The notes beneath the pieces were generated by a model. That model was not told where the DNA came from and did no database searches. It saw only the letters and a program-made list of their open reading frames with translations. From Nocardia exalbida NBRC 100660 (GTDB taxonomy: Bacteria > Actinomycetota > Actinomycetes > Mycobacteriales > Mycobacteriaceae): 63,764 nucleotides of DNA. The translations under genes and the position numbers were made by a program. Positions 33,303-41,970 of this stretch are shown here, piece after piece. The stretch lies in the NCBI RefSeq assembly GCF_000308575.1, contig NZ_BAFZ01000124.1, positions 1 to 63,764 on the forward strand, given 5' to 3'. Numbering within the stretch: position 1 is the first letter of the stretch; each line of letters opens with the position of its first letter.

Positions 33303-34829
33303 ATGGCCGAGCCGACTCCCGACGACGGTCGCGAGCTGCTCGCCGCGGGCGCGGCGGCGTACACCCGCGGGGACCCGGCCGATGCCAAGCGCCTCTTCGA
33401 GGACGCCGCCGCACGAACCACCGGCGACATCCGGCTCGGCGCGATCATCAACGCCGCGAGCATGGCCGACGAACTCGGCGACCACGCCGCCTCGCTCGCC
33501 CTGTATCGCTCGGCGCTGGCCGAGATGCCGGAGCACGCACCGCGATTGCGCCCGAATGCCCTGGTCAACATGTCGCAGGCGCTCCAGCATCTCGGCGAGC
33601 TGGACGCGGCGCAGGCGGCGCTCGAGCAGGCGCGGGCCTTGCTGGCCGACAACACCGACACCGACCTGGGTGTGCTGCGCGTGGCCTGCCTGCTCTCCCT
33701 GACCGCCGTCGCTCTGCACCGGCAGAACTGGGCCTACGCCGCCGAACTGGCCACCGAATCGCTGGAGGCGGCCCGGCGTTTCGCGCCGCAGCTGGCCGGC
33801 CACCCGCTGATGAATCTCGCCGCCACCTACTTCGAGACCGGCCGCCGCCACTTGGCCGTCGATTTCGCGCGGCAGGCGCTCGCCGCGTTCGAGTCGGCGG
33901 GTGATCGCAACGCCGTCGCCGAGACCGAACAGAACCTCGCCACCATGCTCGTCCGCGTCGAGCGGTACGACGAGGCGGAGGCGCCGCTGCGATCCAGCCA
34001 GGGGTATTTCGAGCAGGCCGGGCTCGGGCACCGAGCCGGGGTCGGCCTGAAGACCATGGGATTTCTCGCCGAGGGCCGCGGTGACCTGGCGAGCGCGCGG
34101 GAGTTCTACGAGCGCAGCCTGGCGTATTTCGTCGCGTCCGAAGCCGTGCTCGACGCCGCGGACGTGCGTATTCGCTCGGCCACCGTGGCATTCCGGTCCG
34201 GGCGGGTGGGCGAGTGCGAGGAGTTGCTCGCCACCGCTTTCGCGATCTACGCCGAGCGTGGCCTCGGCCTGCACTGCGCCCAGCTCGATTTCTGGCACGC
34301 GACGCTCCTGGAAGGCGCGATCGGCGCGACCGAATCGCCGCAGGCGGAGATGCTCGCGCGTGCCGTCGGAATCGCCGTTCCCGCCGCACTGGCCATCGAC
34401 GCCGTGCGCCACACCTTGCCGAACGGCACGCAGCGCGAGCAATGGAACCGGCAGATCGCCGACCCGGCGATGCGGTTGGCGTTCCGCTTCGCCTACCTTT
34501 CCGGCAATGGCGTCCTCGTCGCCGACCTGGTCGAAACACAATGCGCGGGGACGACATTGGCACTCGATCGGGCCGAGCGGGAAGCTCCCACCAGGCTTCC
34601 GCTCGAATTGCTCGATCCGCCGCAGGAATTCACCGATCATCCCGGCAGCGCCGCGCTGCAACTGGGCGCCGCCCTGGCCGAAGTCGCGGCCGGAGCAGGC
34701 CTGCCGGTCGCGCCGCCGCCGCGCCTGGCACTGGCCGCCGAAGGAAGGATCGCACTCGCGCCGTTCATCGCCGCCGCCGAGCAGCGCTATGGCCGGGTGA
34801 TCCGCGACGATCGGGTGCTCACGGTATGA
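33303..34829 (+). CDS. Tetratricopeptide-repeat protein of the CHAT operon
   Basis: A 508-residue protein with about eight TPR-like helical hairpins between residues 8 and 340, for example AAAYTRGDPADAKRLFEDAA, LGELDAAQAALEQARALL, TYFETGRRHLAVDFARQALA and AEGRGDLASAREFYERSLAY. The last 160 residues are less repetitive. TPR arrays hold partner proteins; in known CHAT systems (for example TPR-CHAT of type III-E CRISPR) a TPR part controls the protease. Here the TPR and CHAT parts are separate proteins from overlapping genes (ATGA at 34826). Confidence 0.85.
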   Translation: MAEPTPDDGRELLAAGAAAYTRGDPADAKRLFEDAAARTTGDIRLGAIINAASMADELGDHAASLALYRSALAEMPEHAPRLRPNALVNMSQALQHLGELDAAQAALEQARALLADNTDTDLGVLRVACLLSLTAVALHRQNWAYAAELATESLEAARRFAPQLAGHPLMNLAATYFETGRRHLAVDFARQALAAFESAGDRNAVAETEQNLATMLVRVERYDEAEAPLRSSQGYFEQAGLGHRAGVGLKTMGFLAEGRGDLASAREFYERSLAYFVASEAVLDAADVRIRSATVAFRSGRVGECEELLATAFAIYAERGLGLHCAQLDFWHATLLEGAIGATESPQAEMLARAVGIAVPAALAIDAVRHTLPNGTQREQWNRQIADPAMRLAFRFAYLSGNGVLVADLVETQCAGTTLALDRAEREAPTRLPLELLDPPQEFTDHPGSAALQLGAALAEVAAGAGLPVAPPPRLALAAEGRIALAPFIAAAEQRYGRVIRDDRVLTV

Positions 34830-36082
34830 CGCGACCGACGGTGCTCGTCCGGATGGCGGACGCGGGAGACATCTACGTGTCGTGGCGGTGGGTCGACGAC
34901 AGCGCACCCCGCGGCGCGGGGGTGCTTCCGGAGGACGCGGCGATGCGAGCGGTCGGACTGCTGGCCGACGCGCTCCCCCGGCCCGCCGAACCCGGCGGTC
35001 TCGAGCAGGCCCTCACCACCGGCGCGTTCGCCGACTACGAGCGGGAATACGCCGTGGCACAGGCGCTCTCGCGAGCACTGCTGCCCTACGGCCTGGCCGC
35101 GCAGCTCTACGAGCTGTGGCAGCGCGGCGTGCGGCCGCATATCCGGCTGCAACCCTCACCACGGGTCGCCCAGGTGCCGTGGGAACTCATCGCGCCGGAC
35201 CGCGACGTCCGGCTGATCGACATCGCCGACGTCAGCCTCCTCGCCCCGGCGAGCGTCGTGCAGGCGCCGGGGCGGATCGCACGCGCGTGGACCGAGACCG
35301 CCGCGCATCCGATCGTCGCGGTGCTGGACCCGCGCATCCCCGGCTTCCGCGCCGATTCGACGCTCGGTTCGGTGCTGGGCCGGATGACCCCCGAAGCTCC
35401 GCTCGCGCGGCGGATGGCGCATTACCTCGCGGCGGACCGATTGCGACCCGAGGTACCAGGCCCGGTGGAAGCTTTCCGGCGCACCGATGTCGATCGTGAC
35501 TGGCTCGGCGCCGCCCTGCGCGCCGGCGCGAGCCGCTTGATCTACGTCGGGCATGTCACCGCCGCCGCGCCCGAATCCGGCCGCAGCGAGGACGCCGAAT
35601 TGCACCTCGCCTGCACCGCCGACGCCGTCGGCTTCGCCCAACCATCGCGCACGCACCGGCCGCTGTCGGCCAAGGACCTACTGCTCGGCACGCACACCAT
35701 CGATCCGGATCCCGTTGCCGGACCGCAGCTGTGGCCGATGCCGAGCCGGGTCGCGCTGATCGCCTGTGAGAGCGGTGGCGACCTGCGGTTCAGCGAGGCG
35801 CTCGGCTTGACCGCCGCGATGATCACCGGCGGCGCGGAACTGGTCACTGCGAGCCGGTGGCCGCTGCCCACCGATTTCGCCTTCCAGCGCGTCGCGGGCG
35901 CACCGCCGCAAGCCCTCCCGCTCCAGGAGGCCATCTGCGCCATCGACGAGGCGCACGAACAACCCGACCCGGTGACCGCCCTCGCCGCGTGGCAGCGCGA
36001 TCGCTCGACCGCTTGGCGCGACACCGGCCGGATCGAGCATTCCCCGGTGCTCTGGGCAGCCTTCGCTACCGTGTGCGCCTGA
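34826..36082 (+). CDS. CHAT-domain (caspase-like) cysteine protease
   Basis: A 418-residue protein. An N-terminal domain (1-105) is followed by VAQVPWELIAPD near 115, the usual CHAT entry motif. The catalytic His is H243 in SRLIYVGHVTAAAP and the Cys is C314 in RVALIACESGGDL, in the order and spacing of caspase-like CHAT peptidases. ITGGAELVTASRWPLPT and the terminal HSPVLWAAFATVCA are also typical. It should cleave protein after a defined residue when activated. No membrane or secretion signal. Start by ATGA overlap with the TPR gene. Confidence 0.88.
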   Translation: MTRPTVLVRMADAGDIYVSWRWVDDSAPRGAGVLPEDAAMRAVGLLADALPRPAEPGGLEQALTTGAFADYEREYAVAQALSRALLPYGLAAQLYELWQRGVRPHIRLQPSPRVAQVPWELIAPDRDVRLIDIADVSLLAPASVVQAPGRIARAWTETAAHPIVAVLDPRIPGFRADSTLGSVLGRMTPEAPLARRMAHYLAADRLRPEVPGPVEAFRRTDVDRDWLGAALRAGASRLIYVGHVTAAAPESGRSEDAELHLACTADAVGFAQPSRTHRPLSAKDLLLGTHTIDPDPVAGPQLWPMPSRVALIACESGGDLRFSEALGLTAAMITGGAELVTASRWPLPTDFAFQRVAGAPPQALPLQEAICAIDEAHEQPDPVTALAAWQRDRSTAWRDTGRIEHSPVLWAAFATVCA

Positions 36083-36301
36083 TTCGGGCAAACCATGCCC
36101 ACCGGTCTCCATATACCGGTCTACGTGCGGCGATGCCGTGAGATTCGAACGAAAACGGGTAACGCTACTCCTGCGCAAACGGACACTCAGCATCGAACAT
36201 GTGGATAAGCTTCAACGCCGTCAGCCATCACGATTCCTGATCAGGAGAAGTCGCAACCCCAGTCGGATGACCGCCTCGACCGGCCTCTGAGGAGCCAATC
36301 A

Positions 36302-36544
36302 ATGCGCTACTACGCCGTCTACGACAACGACGGGAACATCGCCACCATCCTCGGACAACCCGACGACGCACCGCCGCTGCGCCCCGCCGCCTTCCATCGG
36401 GGACAACGGCTCACCGAACTGGCCCTACCGGAGGGCGTCGTCGACCCCGCCGACCCGGACAACCTGACAGCTCTGCTCGACCTGGTCGCAGCCCGTCGAG
36501 CCGATGCGACCTCTTCCCATACCGACGCGCCCGCCCATCGCTGA
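36302..36544 (+). CDS. Small hypothetical protein
   Basis: An 80-residue acidic protein (RYYAVYDNDGNIATILGQPD). GAGGAG lies 6 bases before its ATG, which supports expression. It follows a 219-base gap after the CHAT gene that contains two ACCGGT boxes but no gene, so it may be a separate unit. No family recognised. Confidence 0.55.
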   Translation: MRYYAVYDNDGNIATILGQPDDAPPLRPAAFHRGQRLTELALPEGVVDPADPDNLTALLDLVAARRADATSSHTDAPAHR

Positions 36545-36568
36545 GCTGCACAGCGCTTCGCCGCGTCG

Positions 36569-36973
36569 TCACATCCGCGTGAGTGCGACCACGGGGATGA
36601 CCCGGGACGTGCCCATTTCGTGTTCGGCGAAGAACGGATAGGTGTTCTTCAGCATCGCCCAGGTGCGCGCGCGGTCGTCACCGGTCAGCGGGGTGGCCAG
36701 CGCCGGATAGCTCTCCTGGCCCACCTCGACGGTGACGTGCGGGTCCTTCCGCAGGTTGGAATACCAGTCTGGATGCTTCGGCGCACCGACATTGGACGCG
36801 ACGATCAGCAGGCGGTCACCGTCGCGGTGGTACATCAACGGGGTGGTGTACGGGGCGCCGGTCCTGCGGCCGGTGGTGGTCAGCAAGATCAGTCGGTCGC
36901 GCTGCATGCCGTCGATCTCGCCGCCCGCTCGGAACGCGGCGATGGTTCGCCGATTGATTTCCTTGACGTCCAC
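36569..36973 (-). CDS. Deazaflavin (F420)-dependent nitroreductase family protein (Ddn-like)
   Basis: A 134-residue split-barrel protein of the FDOR-A group. TTTGRRTGAPYTTPLMYHRD carries the GRxSG-like F420 contact and strand order, ASNVGAPKHPDWYSNLRKDP is the typical second motif, and VEVGQESYPALATPLTGDDR the third. Such enzymes use reduced F420 to reduce quinones or nitroimidazoles at the membrane. The gene stands alone. Confidence 0.85.
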   Translation of the reverse strand: MDVKEINRRTIAAFRAGGEIDGMQRDRLILLTTTGRRTGAPYTTPLMYHRDGDRLLIVASNVGAPKHPDWYSNLRKDPHVTVEVGQESYPALATPLTGDDRARTWAMLKNTYPFFAEHEMGTSRVIPVVALTRM

Positions 36974-37070
36974 GGTTCACCTCCCTTGATTGTGGTCGAC
37001 GAGCTCAGCTTTCCGTCTGGTCGCACGCCCTGTCCGGGAAACGCCGGGATCGGCCGCGTCCCCAACGCGT

Positions 37071-37910
37071 TCAGGCGCGATGGGCGAGCAGGTGCTGGAT
37101 CAGCAGCCGGGTCAGCGCCTCGGGCGCCTCCTCCGGAATCCAGTGCGAGACATCCTCGAGCATCTCGAATCGGTACGGGCCGGAAACGTATTTCCGGGTG
37201 GCCAGCGCCGCCGTGGACCCGATGGTGGCATCCTCGGTGCCCCACACGTACAGGGTGGGCACGCTCGCCGGGCCGATCGGACCCGCCGAATCCATGGCGC
37301 GATACCAATTCAGCGCCGCGGTGAGCGCGCCGGGCCGTGCCAGCCTGCGCACGTACTCCTCCACACGTTCCTCCGGGATCTTCCACTCGAAGATCCGGCG
37401 CAGTGCGGCGCAGTCGTCGGCGAGCAAGGTCCGCTCCGCGGTGCGCGGCTGTCGCAGCGTGATCAGGTGGTGCGATCGCTGCGCTTGGTCCTCGTCCTCG
37501 GCCATCGCCTGCTGGAGCGCGGCGGGATGCGGCTGCGACACCGCGCCGAACGTGCGAACCCGCTGCGGCAGCTCCGCCGCCACCGCCCACCCGACCAGCG
37601 CGCCGCAGTCGTGCCCGATCAGGTCGAAGCGCTCCCAGCCCAGCGCGTCGGCGATGGCCACCACGTCGCCGACCAACTCCTCCAGCCGGTACTCGGCGGC
37701 TCGCTCCGGCCGCACACCCGGCGAATATCCGCGCTGGTCGGGCGCTACGGCGTGGCACCCGCCGCCGCCCAGCACCCCGAGCTGGAACTCCCACTCGCGC
37801 GCGCCCTGCGGAAATCCGTGCAGCAGCAGCACCTCCCGGTCGCCGGGAGAGCCGGCGGCCAGTACGTCGAAGGTTCCCGCTCCGGTGCGAATCTCGAGTT
37901 CTTCGATCAC
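37071..37910 (-). CDS. Alpha/beta hydrolase, epoxide hydrolase/dehalogenase-like
   Basis: A 279-residue hydrolase. HGFPQG at about 31-36 is the oxyanion loop, IGHDCGALVGW holds D101 as nucleophile, and SHWIPEEAPE near the C terminus gives the catalytic His. An Asp nucleophile in an HD-C-G context is typical of epoxide hydrolases and haloalkane or haloacid dehalogenases rather than esterases. Rv0045c is an alpha/beta hydrolase in the comparable mycobacterial region, but orthology is not shown. GTG 37910 is the most plausible start; support is modest. Confidence 0.8.
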   Translation of the reverse strand: MIEELEIRTGAGTFDVLAAGSPGDREVLLLHGFPQGAREWEFQLGVLGGGGCHAVAPDQRGYSPGVRPERAAEYRLEELVGDVVAIADALGWERFDLIGHDCGALVGWAVAAELPQRVRTFGAVSQPHPAALQQAMAEDEDQAQRSHHLITLRQPRTAERTLLADDCAALRRIFEWKIPEERVEEYVRRLARPGALTAALNWYRAMDSAGPIGPASVPTLYVWGTEDATIGSTAALATRKYVSGPYRFEMLEDVSHWIPEEAPEALTRLLIQHLLAHRA

Positions 37911-37942
37911 CTGCCCGACTCTAGAGCCGGGTACCGACGCGG

Positions 37943-38239
37943 TCAGTGCTCGTCGAAGTGACCGTCGTGGACGGCGTGGCGGTGGCCGTCGTGCACATAG
38001 TCGACGTGGTCCCCGTGCTGGACGGCCTCGTGGCCGCAGTTGGGACCGTGCTGATGCGGATGATCGCCACACTCGGTGTGCCCCGAACGCTCGCATTCGT
38101 CGTAGTGCCCCTGGTGTTCGCGATGCAGATGACCATCGTGGGCGTAGTCGATGTGATCGCCGTGCTGGAACGCGGTGTGCCCGCAGTCCGGGCCGTGCAC
38201 ATGGTCGTGGCCGGTGTGCTGCGCGTGTGCTGTGGTCAT
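37943..38239 (-). CDS. His-rich metal-binding protein with internal duplication
   Basis: A 98-residue protein in which roughly a quarter of residues are His. It consists of two repeats of about 34 residues: HGPDCGHTAFQHGDHIDYAH and HGPNCGHEAVQHGDHVDYVH, each followed by DGHxHxxHxGHxDE. The conserved C-G-H, H-G-D-H and D-G-H groups suggest two equal metal sites (Zn, Ni or Cu). No signal peptide, so probably a cytoplasmic metal buffer. Similar proteins in mycobacteria are often misannotated as zinc permeases. I found no clear Zur box upstream. Confidence 0.75.
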   Translation of the reverse strand: MTTAHAQHTGHDHVHGPDCGHTAFQHGDHIDYAHDGHLHREHQGHYDECERSGHTECGDHPHQHGPNCGHEAVQHGDHVDYVHDGHRHAVHDGHFDEH

Positions 38240-38347
38240 CGAATTTCCCTCTTTCCTGGCGCGGATAGCTGGAATCGTGATGACCAATACATTAGCAGGT
38301 GCGCATCAATAGAGATTGCCTCGCGTGTGCTGGCACGGCGTGCCGAC

Positions 38348-39073
38348 TCAGAGCACCTGGGCGAGGAATCTCTGCAATCGCGGCGTCTGCGCGTCGTCGA
38401 ACAAGGCGTCGGGCGTGCCGGTCTCCACGACCTGCCCTTGGTCCATGAACACCACGGTGTCGGACACGCTGCGGGCGAAGCCCATCTCGTGGGTCACCAC
38501 GACCATCGACATGCCGCCGGAGGCGAGGTCGGCCATCAGGGCGAGCACGCCCTTCACCAGTTCGGGGTCCAGCGCCGAGGTGGCCTCGTCGAAGAACATG
38601 AGTTCCGGTCGCATCGCCAGCGCCCGCGCGATGGCGACGCGCTGCTGTTGCCCGCCGGACAGGTTGGCGGGGCGGATATCGGCCTTGTCGGCGAGGCCGA
38701 CGATCTCCAGCTGTTCGATGGCCAGCGCCCGCGCCTGGTCCTTGGACAGGCCGCGCAGCTTGCGCGGCCCGAGCGCGACGTTCTCCGCGACCGTCTTGTG
38801 CGGAAAGAGGTTGAACTGCTGGAACACCATGCCGATGCGCTGGCGCAAGCGATCGGGGTTCTCGGTGAGCACGGACTTGCCGTCCAGCAGCACGTCGCCC
38901 TGATCCGGCTCGTAGAGCCGGTTCAGCACCCGCAGCAGCGTCGACTTGCCCGACCCGGACGGCCCGATGACGGTGGCGGTCTTGCCCGCGTCCACATGGA
39001 TGTCGATCCCGCGCAGCACGTGGTTGTGCCCGAGCGTCAGATGCAGTCCGGTACCGGTGAGGGAGGCACTCAT
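38348..39073 (-). CDS. Polar amino acid ABC transporter ATP-binding protein
   Basis: A 241-residue ATPase of the GlnQ/HisP type. Walker A is GPSGSGKST near residue 37, the signature is LSGGQQQRVAIARAL, Walker B is LMFFDEATSALDPE, and the switch His is in VVTHEMG. It directly abuts the binding protein-permease fusion gene upstream, with no gap, and would power it at the cytoplasmic face. Confidence 0.92.
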   Translation of the reverse strand: MSASLTGTGLHLTLGHNHVLRGIDIHVDAGKTATVIGPSGSGKSTLLRVLNRLYEPDQGDVLLDGKSVLTENPDRLRQRIGMVFQQFNLFPHKTVAENVALGPRKLRGLSKDQARALAIEQLEIVGLADKADIRPANLSGGQQQRVAIARALAMRPELMFFDEATSALDPELVKGVLALMADLASGGMSMVVVTHEMGFARSVSDTVVFMDQGQVVETGTPDALFDDAQTPRLQRFLAQVL

Positions 39074-40870
39074 CTATCCGCGCCCTTCCGTGATCGTGGC
39101 CGCCTCGACTTGGTCGATCGGCCGGTCGGGCCTGCCGGTCCGCATCCGGCGGTCGATGTAGTTGACCAGGTGGGTGAGCGGGATGGTGAGGATCAGATAG
39201 ACCAGGCCCGCGGCCACCAGCGGCGAGAGGTTCCCGGTCTGCGCGTTGAGGTCGCGGCCGACCGCGAACAACTCGCGCTGAGTGGCGAGCAGGCCGAGGA
39301 AGTAGATCAGCGACGAGTCCTTGATCAGGGCGATGAACTGGTTCATCAGCGCGGGCAGCACCCGGCGCACGCCCTGCGGGATCACCACCAGCGTCATCGC
39401 CTGGCGGTAGCCGAACCCGATCGCGCGGGCCGCCTCCAGCTGCCCGGCCTCGACCGATTGGATACCGGAGCGGAAGATCTCGCCGATGTAGGCCGAGGCG
39501 AGCAACGCCAGCGCGACCGCGCCGAGCCAGTAGGGGTTGTTGCCGGTGAGGTTGCGCACCACCGGGCCGACGCCGAGACCGATCAGCAGGATGATCACCA
39601 CGGCGGGCAGACCACGGAAGATGTCGGTGTACACCCGGGCGGGCCAGCGCAGCCAGCGGGTCCGCGAGATCCCGGCGACCGCGAGCAGCATGCCGAGGAC
39701 GGTGCCGAGCGCACCCGAGACCACCGCGAGGATCAGGGTATTGGGCAGACCGGTCTCGAGCAGGTCGGGGAAGGCCTTGCGGTACAGCGACCAGTCGAAG
39801 AACGTGTCCTTCAACTGCTGCGCGGTGGATTTCGGCGCGTTCCGCTGCGTCTCATTCGTTTGCTTGCCCGCGGCCAACGCGGCGAAGTCCGGCAGCTGCG
39901 GCGCGGGTGCGGCTTTGGAGCCGGGCTTCCAACCGGGGGGCAGCTGCCTGGGCACCCAGTCGGTGTAGAGCTCGGCGTAGGTACCGTCCGCGATCACGGC
40001 GTCCAAGCCGCTGTTGAGCGCGTCGATCAGCGGCTGGTTGTTCTTGGCGACCGCGTACCCGACGAAGTTGTCCAGGCTGAAGGTGTTCTGCGAGACCGAT
40101 ATTCCGTCACCCGGCGCGATCGCGCCCTCCGCTTGCGCGGACGGAGCGACCCACGCGTCCACCTGGCCGGATTTCAGGTTGGCGTAGGCGGTGTTGTAGT
40201 CGGGGAACTTCACCGGGTCCAGATGCAGCTGGTTCACCACGAACTCGTCCTGCACGGTGCCCTGCACCACGGCGATCCGGGTGCTCCGGTTCAGGTCGGA
40301 AAACCCTTTGATGGCACTGCCGTTCGGCGCCACCAGGGAGAAGTAGCCGAAGTCGTAGCCGTTGGTGAAGCCGACCAACTGGCGGCGCGCGTCGGTGGTG
40401 GTGATGTTGGACGAGCCCACGTCGAAACGGCCGCCGGACACCTGGGCGAGCAACCCGGCGAACTCGGTGCCGGAGAATTCCACCTGGAGGCCGAGCTTGG
40501 CGCCGATCGCCTTCAGCAGTTCGTTGTCGAAGCCGGTGAACGTGCCCTGCCGGTCGACGCAGATACTCGGCGGTGCGTCCGACAGCGTGCCCACGCTGAG
40601 CTTGCCGGGCGTGATCAAACCGAGCTTCGAGACGTCGATGGAGTTCAGCGGCACGGTGGTCGCGGTGGTGTAGCGGTCGCTGCCCGCGGCGGCCGACGAG
40701 GCCAGGTTGGTCGGCGCGGCGGAGGCCGCGGCCACGCCGGGCGGCGCGCAGAGATTGCGCTCCGTGGCCGAGTCGTCGGAGCCGGAACCGCACGCCGTCG
40801 CGCTGAGACCGACGGCAAGCAATAACACGGCGATCAACGCACGAGACCGCACAGCGGGCACAACAGCCAT
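39074..40870 (-). CDS. Fused substrate-binding protein and permease of a polar amino acid ABC transporter
   Basis: A 598-residue fusion. Residues 1-27 form a lipoprotein-type signal (LSATAC, Cys27). The binding domain is at about 80-310 (SICVDRQGTFTGFDNELLKA; GSSNITTTDARRQLVGFT). A linker leads to a GlnP-type permease from about 375, with several membrane segments and the EAA loop EAARAIGFGYRQAMTLVVIP that docks the ATPase. Fusion tethers the receptor to the channel. ATG 40870 is preferred over the TTG at 40879. Substrate is probably glutamine, glutamate or another polar amino acid. Confidence 0.9.
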   Translation of the reverse strand: MAVVPAVRSRALIAVLLLAVGLSATACGSGSDDSATERNLCAPPGVAAASAAPTNLASSAAAGSDRYTTATTVPLNSIDVSKLGLITPGKLSVGTLSDAPPSICVDRQGTFTGFDNELLKAIGAKLGLQVEFSGTEFAGLLAQVSGGRFDVGSSNITTTDARRQLVGFTNGYDFGYFSLVAPNGSAIKGFSDLNRSTRIAVVQGTVQDEFVVNQLHLDPVKFPDYNTAYANLKSGQVDAWVAPSAQAEGAIAPGDGISVSQNTFSLDNFVGYAVAKNNQPLIDALNSGLDAVIADGTYAELYTDWVPRQLPPGWKPGSKAAPAPQLPDFAALAAGKQTNETQRNAPKSTAQQLKDTFFDWSLYRKAFPDLLETGLPNTLILAVVSGALGTVLGMLLAVAGISRTRWLRWPARVYTDIFRGLPAVVIILLIGLGVGPVVRNLTGNNPYWLGAVALALLASAYIGEIFRSGIQSVEAGQLEAARAIGFGYRQAMTLVVIPQGVRRVLPALMNQFIALIKDSSLIYFLGLLATQRELFAVGRDLNAQTGNLSPLVAAGLVYLILTIPLTHLVNYIDRRMRTGRPDRPIDQVEAATITEGRG

Positions 40871-41020
40871 GACGGACAACCCTAGCCGCGAAAATCTGCT
40901 ATTCCACAGCTACCCCAGGGTCGTGGGCATGGGAAGCCGATGCCGGGGTAGCCGCCGAGATTTCGATCACGCTGATCCGAACGCCACGCGGCGACGCGAC
41001 AGCCGGCAGGCAATCCGTCC

Positions 41021-41815
41021 TCAGGCCAGGCCGCTGACCGGTTCCGGGTTGACCTCGTCACGCCATCGGACGGCGGCGGCGACCGCGCCCAGATCGTAGT
41101 CCGGGCCGCTGACCCCGATGGTGAAGGTCGTCACGCCCGCGTCGACGAAGGCGGCCGCCTTCTCCAGCCCAGGCCACTGCACCGAGCGCTCGATACGCCC
41201 CTGGTCGGTGCCGACGGCGGCGCAATGCTCGGCGAGCACCTTGTTCTTGTGGGCGAGCACGTCCAGGTCGGCGAAGGTGTGCCACATGTCGGCGTACTGC
41301 GCGACCAGCCGCAAGGTCTTCTTCTCGCCACCGCCGCCGATCAGGATCGGCAGGTCGCGGGTCGGGCGCGGATTCAGTTTCGGCAGCCGGGCGCTGATCC
41401 GGGCCAGGTTCTCCTTCAGCAGCTCCAGCCTGCTGCCCGCGGTGCCGAACTCGTAGCCGTACTCGTCGTAGTCCTTCTTGAACCAGCCCGCGCCGAGGCC
41501 GAGAATGAGCCGGCCACCGCTGATGTGGTCGACGGTGCGCGCCATATCGGCCAGCAGGTCCGGATTGCGGTAGCCGCCGCCGGTGACCAGCGCGCCGATC
41601 TCCACCCGCTCGGTCTGCTCGGCGAACGCGCCCAGCATCGTCCAGCACTCGAAGTGCGCGCCGTCGGGATCGCCGGTGAGGGGATAGAAGTGGTCCCAGT
41701 TGAACACGATGTCGACACCCGCGTCCTCGCAGCGCAACACGGCGTCGCGGATGAGCCGGTACTCCGGCGCGTGCTGCGGCTGTAGCTGCACTCCGATACG
41801 AACTGGACGACTCAT
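41021..41815 (-). CDS. Luciferase-like (LLM) F420-dependent oxidoreductase
   Basis: A 264-residue TIM-barrel protein. IVFNWDHFYPLTGDPDGAHF, GRLILGLGAGWFKKDYDEYG and ILIGGGGEKKTLRLVAQYAD are standard motifs of the actinobacterial LLM class that uses F420. GAGGAG lies 7 bases before ATG 41815. The substrate is unknown. The gene is divergent from the PucR regulator, which may control it. Confidence 0.88.
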   Translation of the reverse strand: MSRPVRIGVQLQPQHAPEYRLIRDAVLRCEDAGVDIVFNWDHFYPLTGDPDGAHFECWTMLGAFAEQTERVEIGALVTGGGYRNPDLLADMARTVDHISGGRLILGLGAGWFKKDYDEYGYEFGTAGSRLELLKENLARISARLPKLNPRPTRDLPILIGGGGEKKTLRLVAQYADMWHTFADLDVLAHKNKVLAEHCAAVGTDQGRIERSVQWPGLEKAAAFVDAGVTTFTIGVSGPDYDLGAVAAAVRWRDEVNPEPVSGLA

Positions 41816-41970
41816 GGCACTCTCCTCGTCGCTCGGCCCGCCCCCGGCCGAGGTTACCGGCGCGGTCGCCTTCCCGCAGGCAGCCAACGGTCCACGGCGC
41901 GCGCGCCGACACGCCCGGCGCGAGCTAGGTTGGGGACGCGATGCCGAGCGGGCGGAGGGAGGTGCCGGGT

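Noticed and set aside
33303..36082. Craspase-like type III-E CRISPR system from TPR plus CHAT
   Set aside because: There is no Cas7-11 (gRAMP) gene or array, and TPR and CHAT are separate proteins with two other partners.
36083..36301. Small RNA or attachment site in the gap after the CHAT gene
   Set aside because: Two ACCGGT boxes and a CTGATCAG palindrome are present but form no consistent structure.
38240..38347. Zur box before the His-rich gene
   Set aside because: No palindrome close to the known actinobacterial Zur consensus was found.
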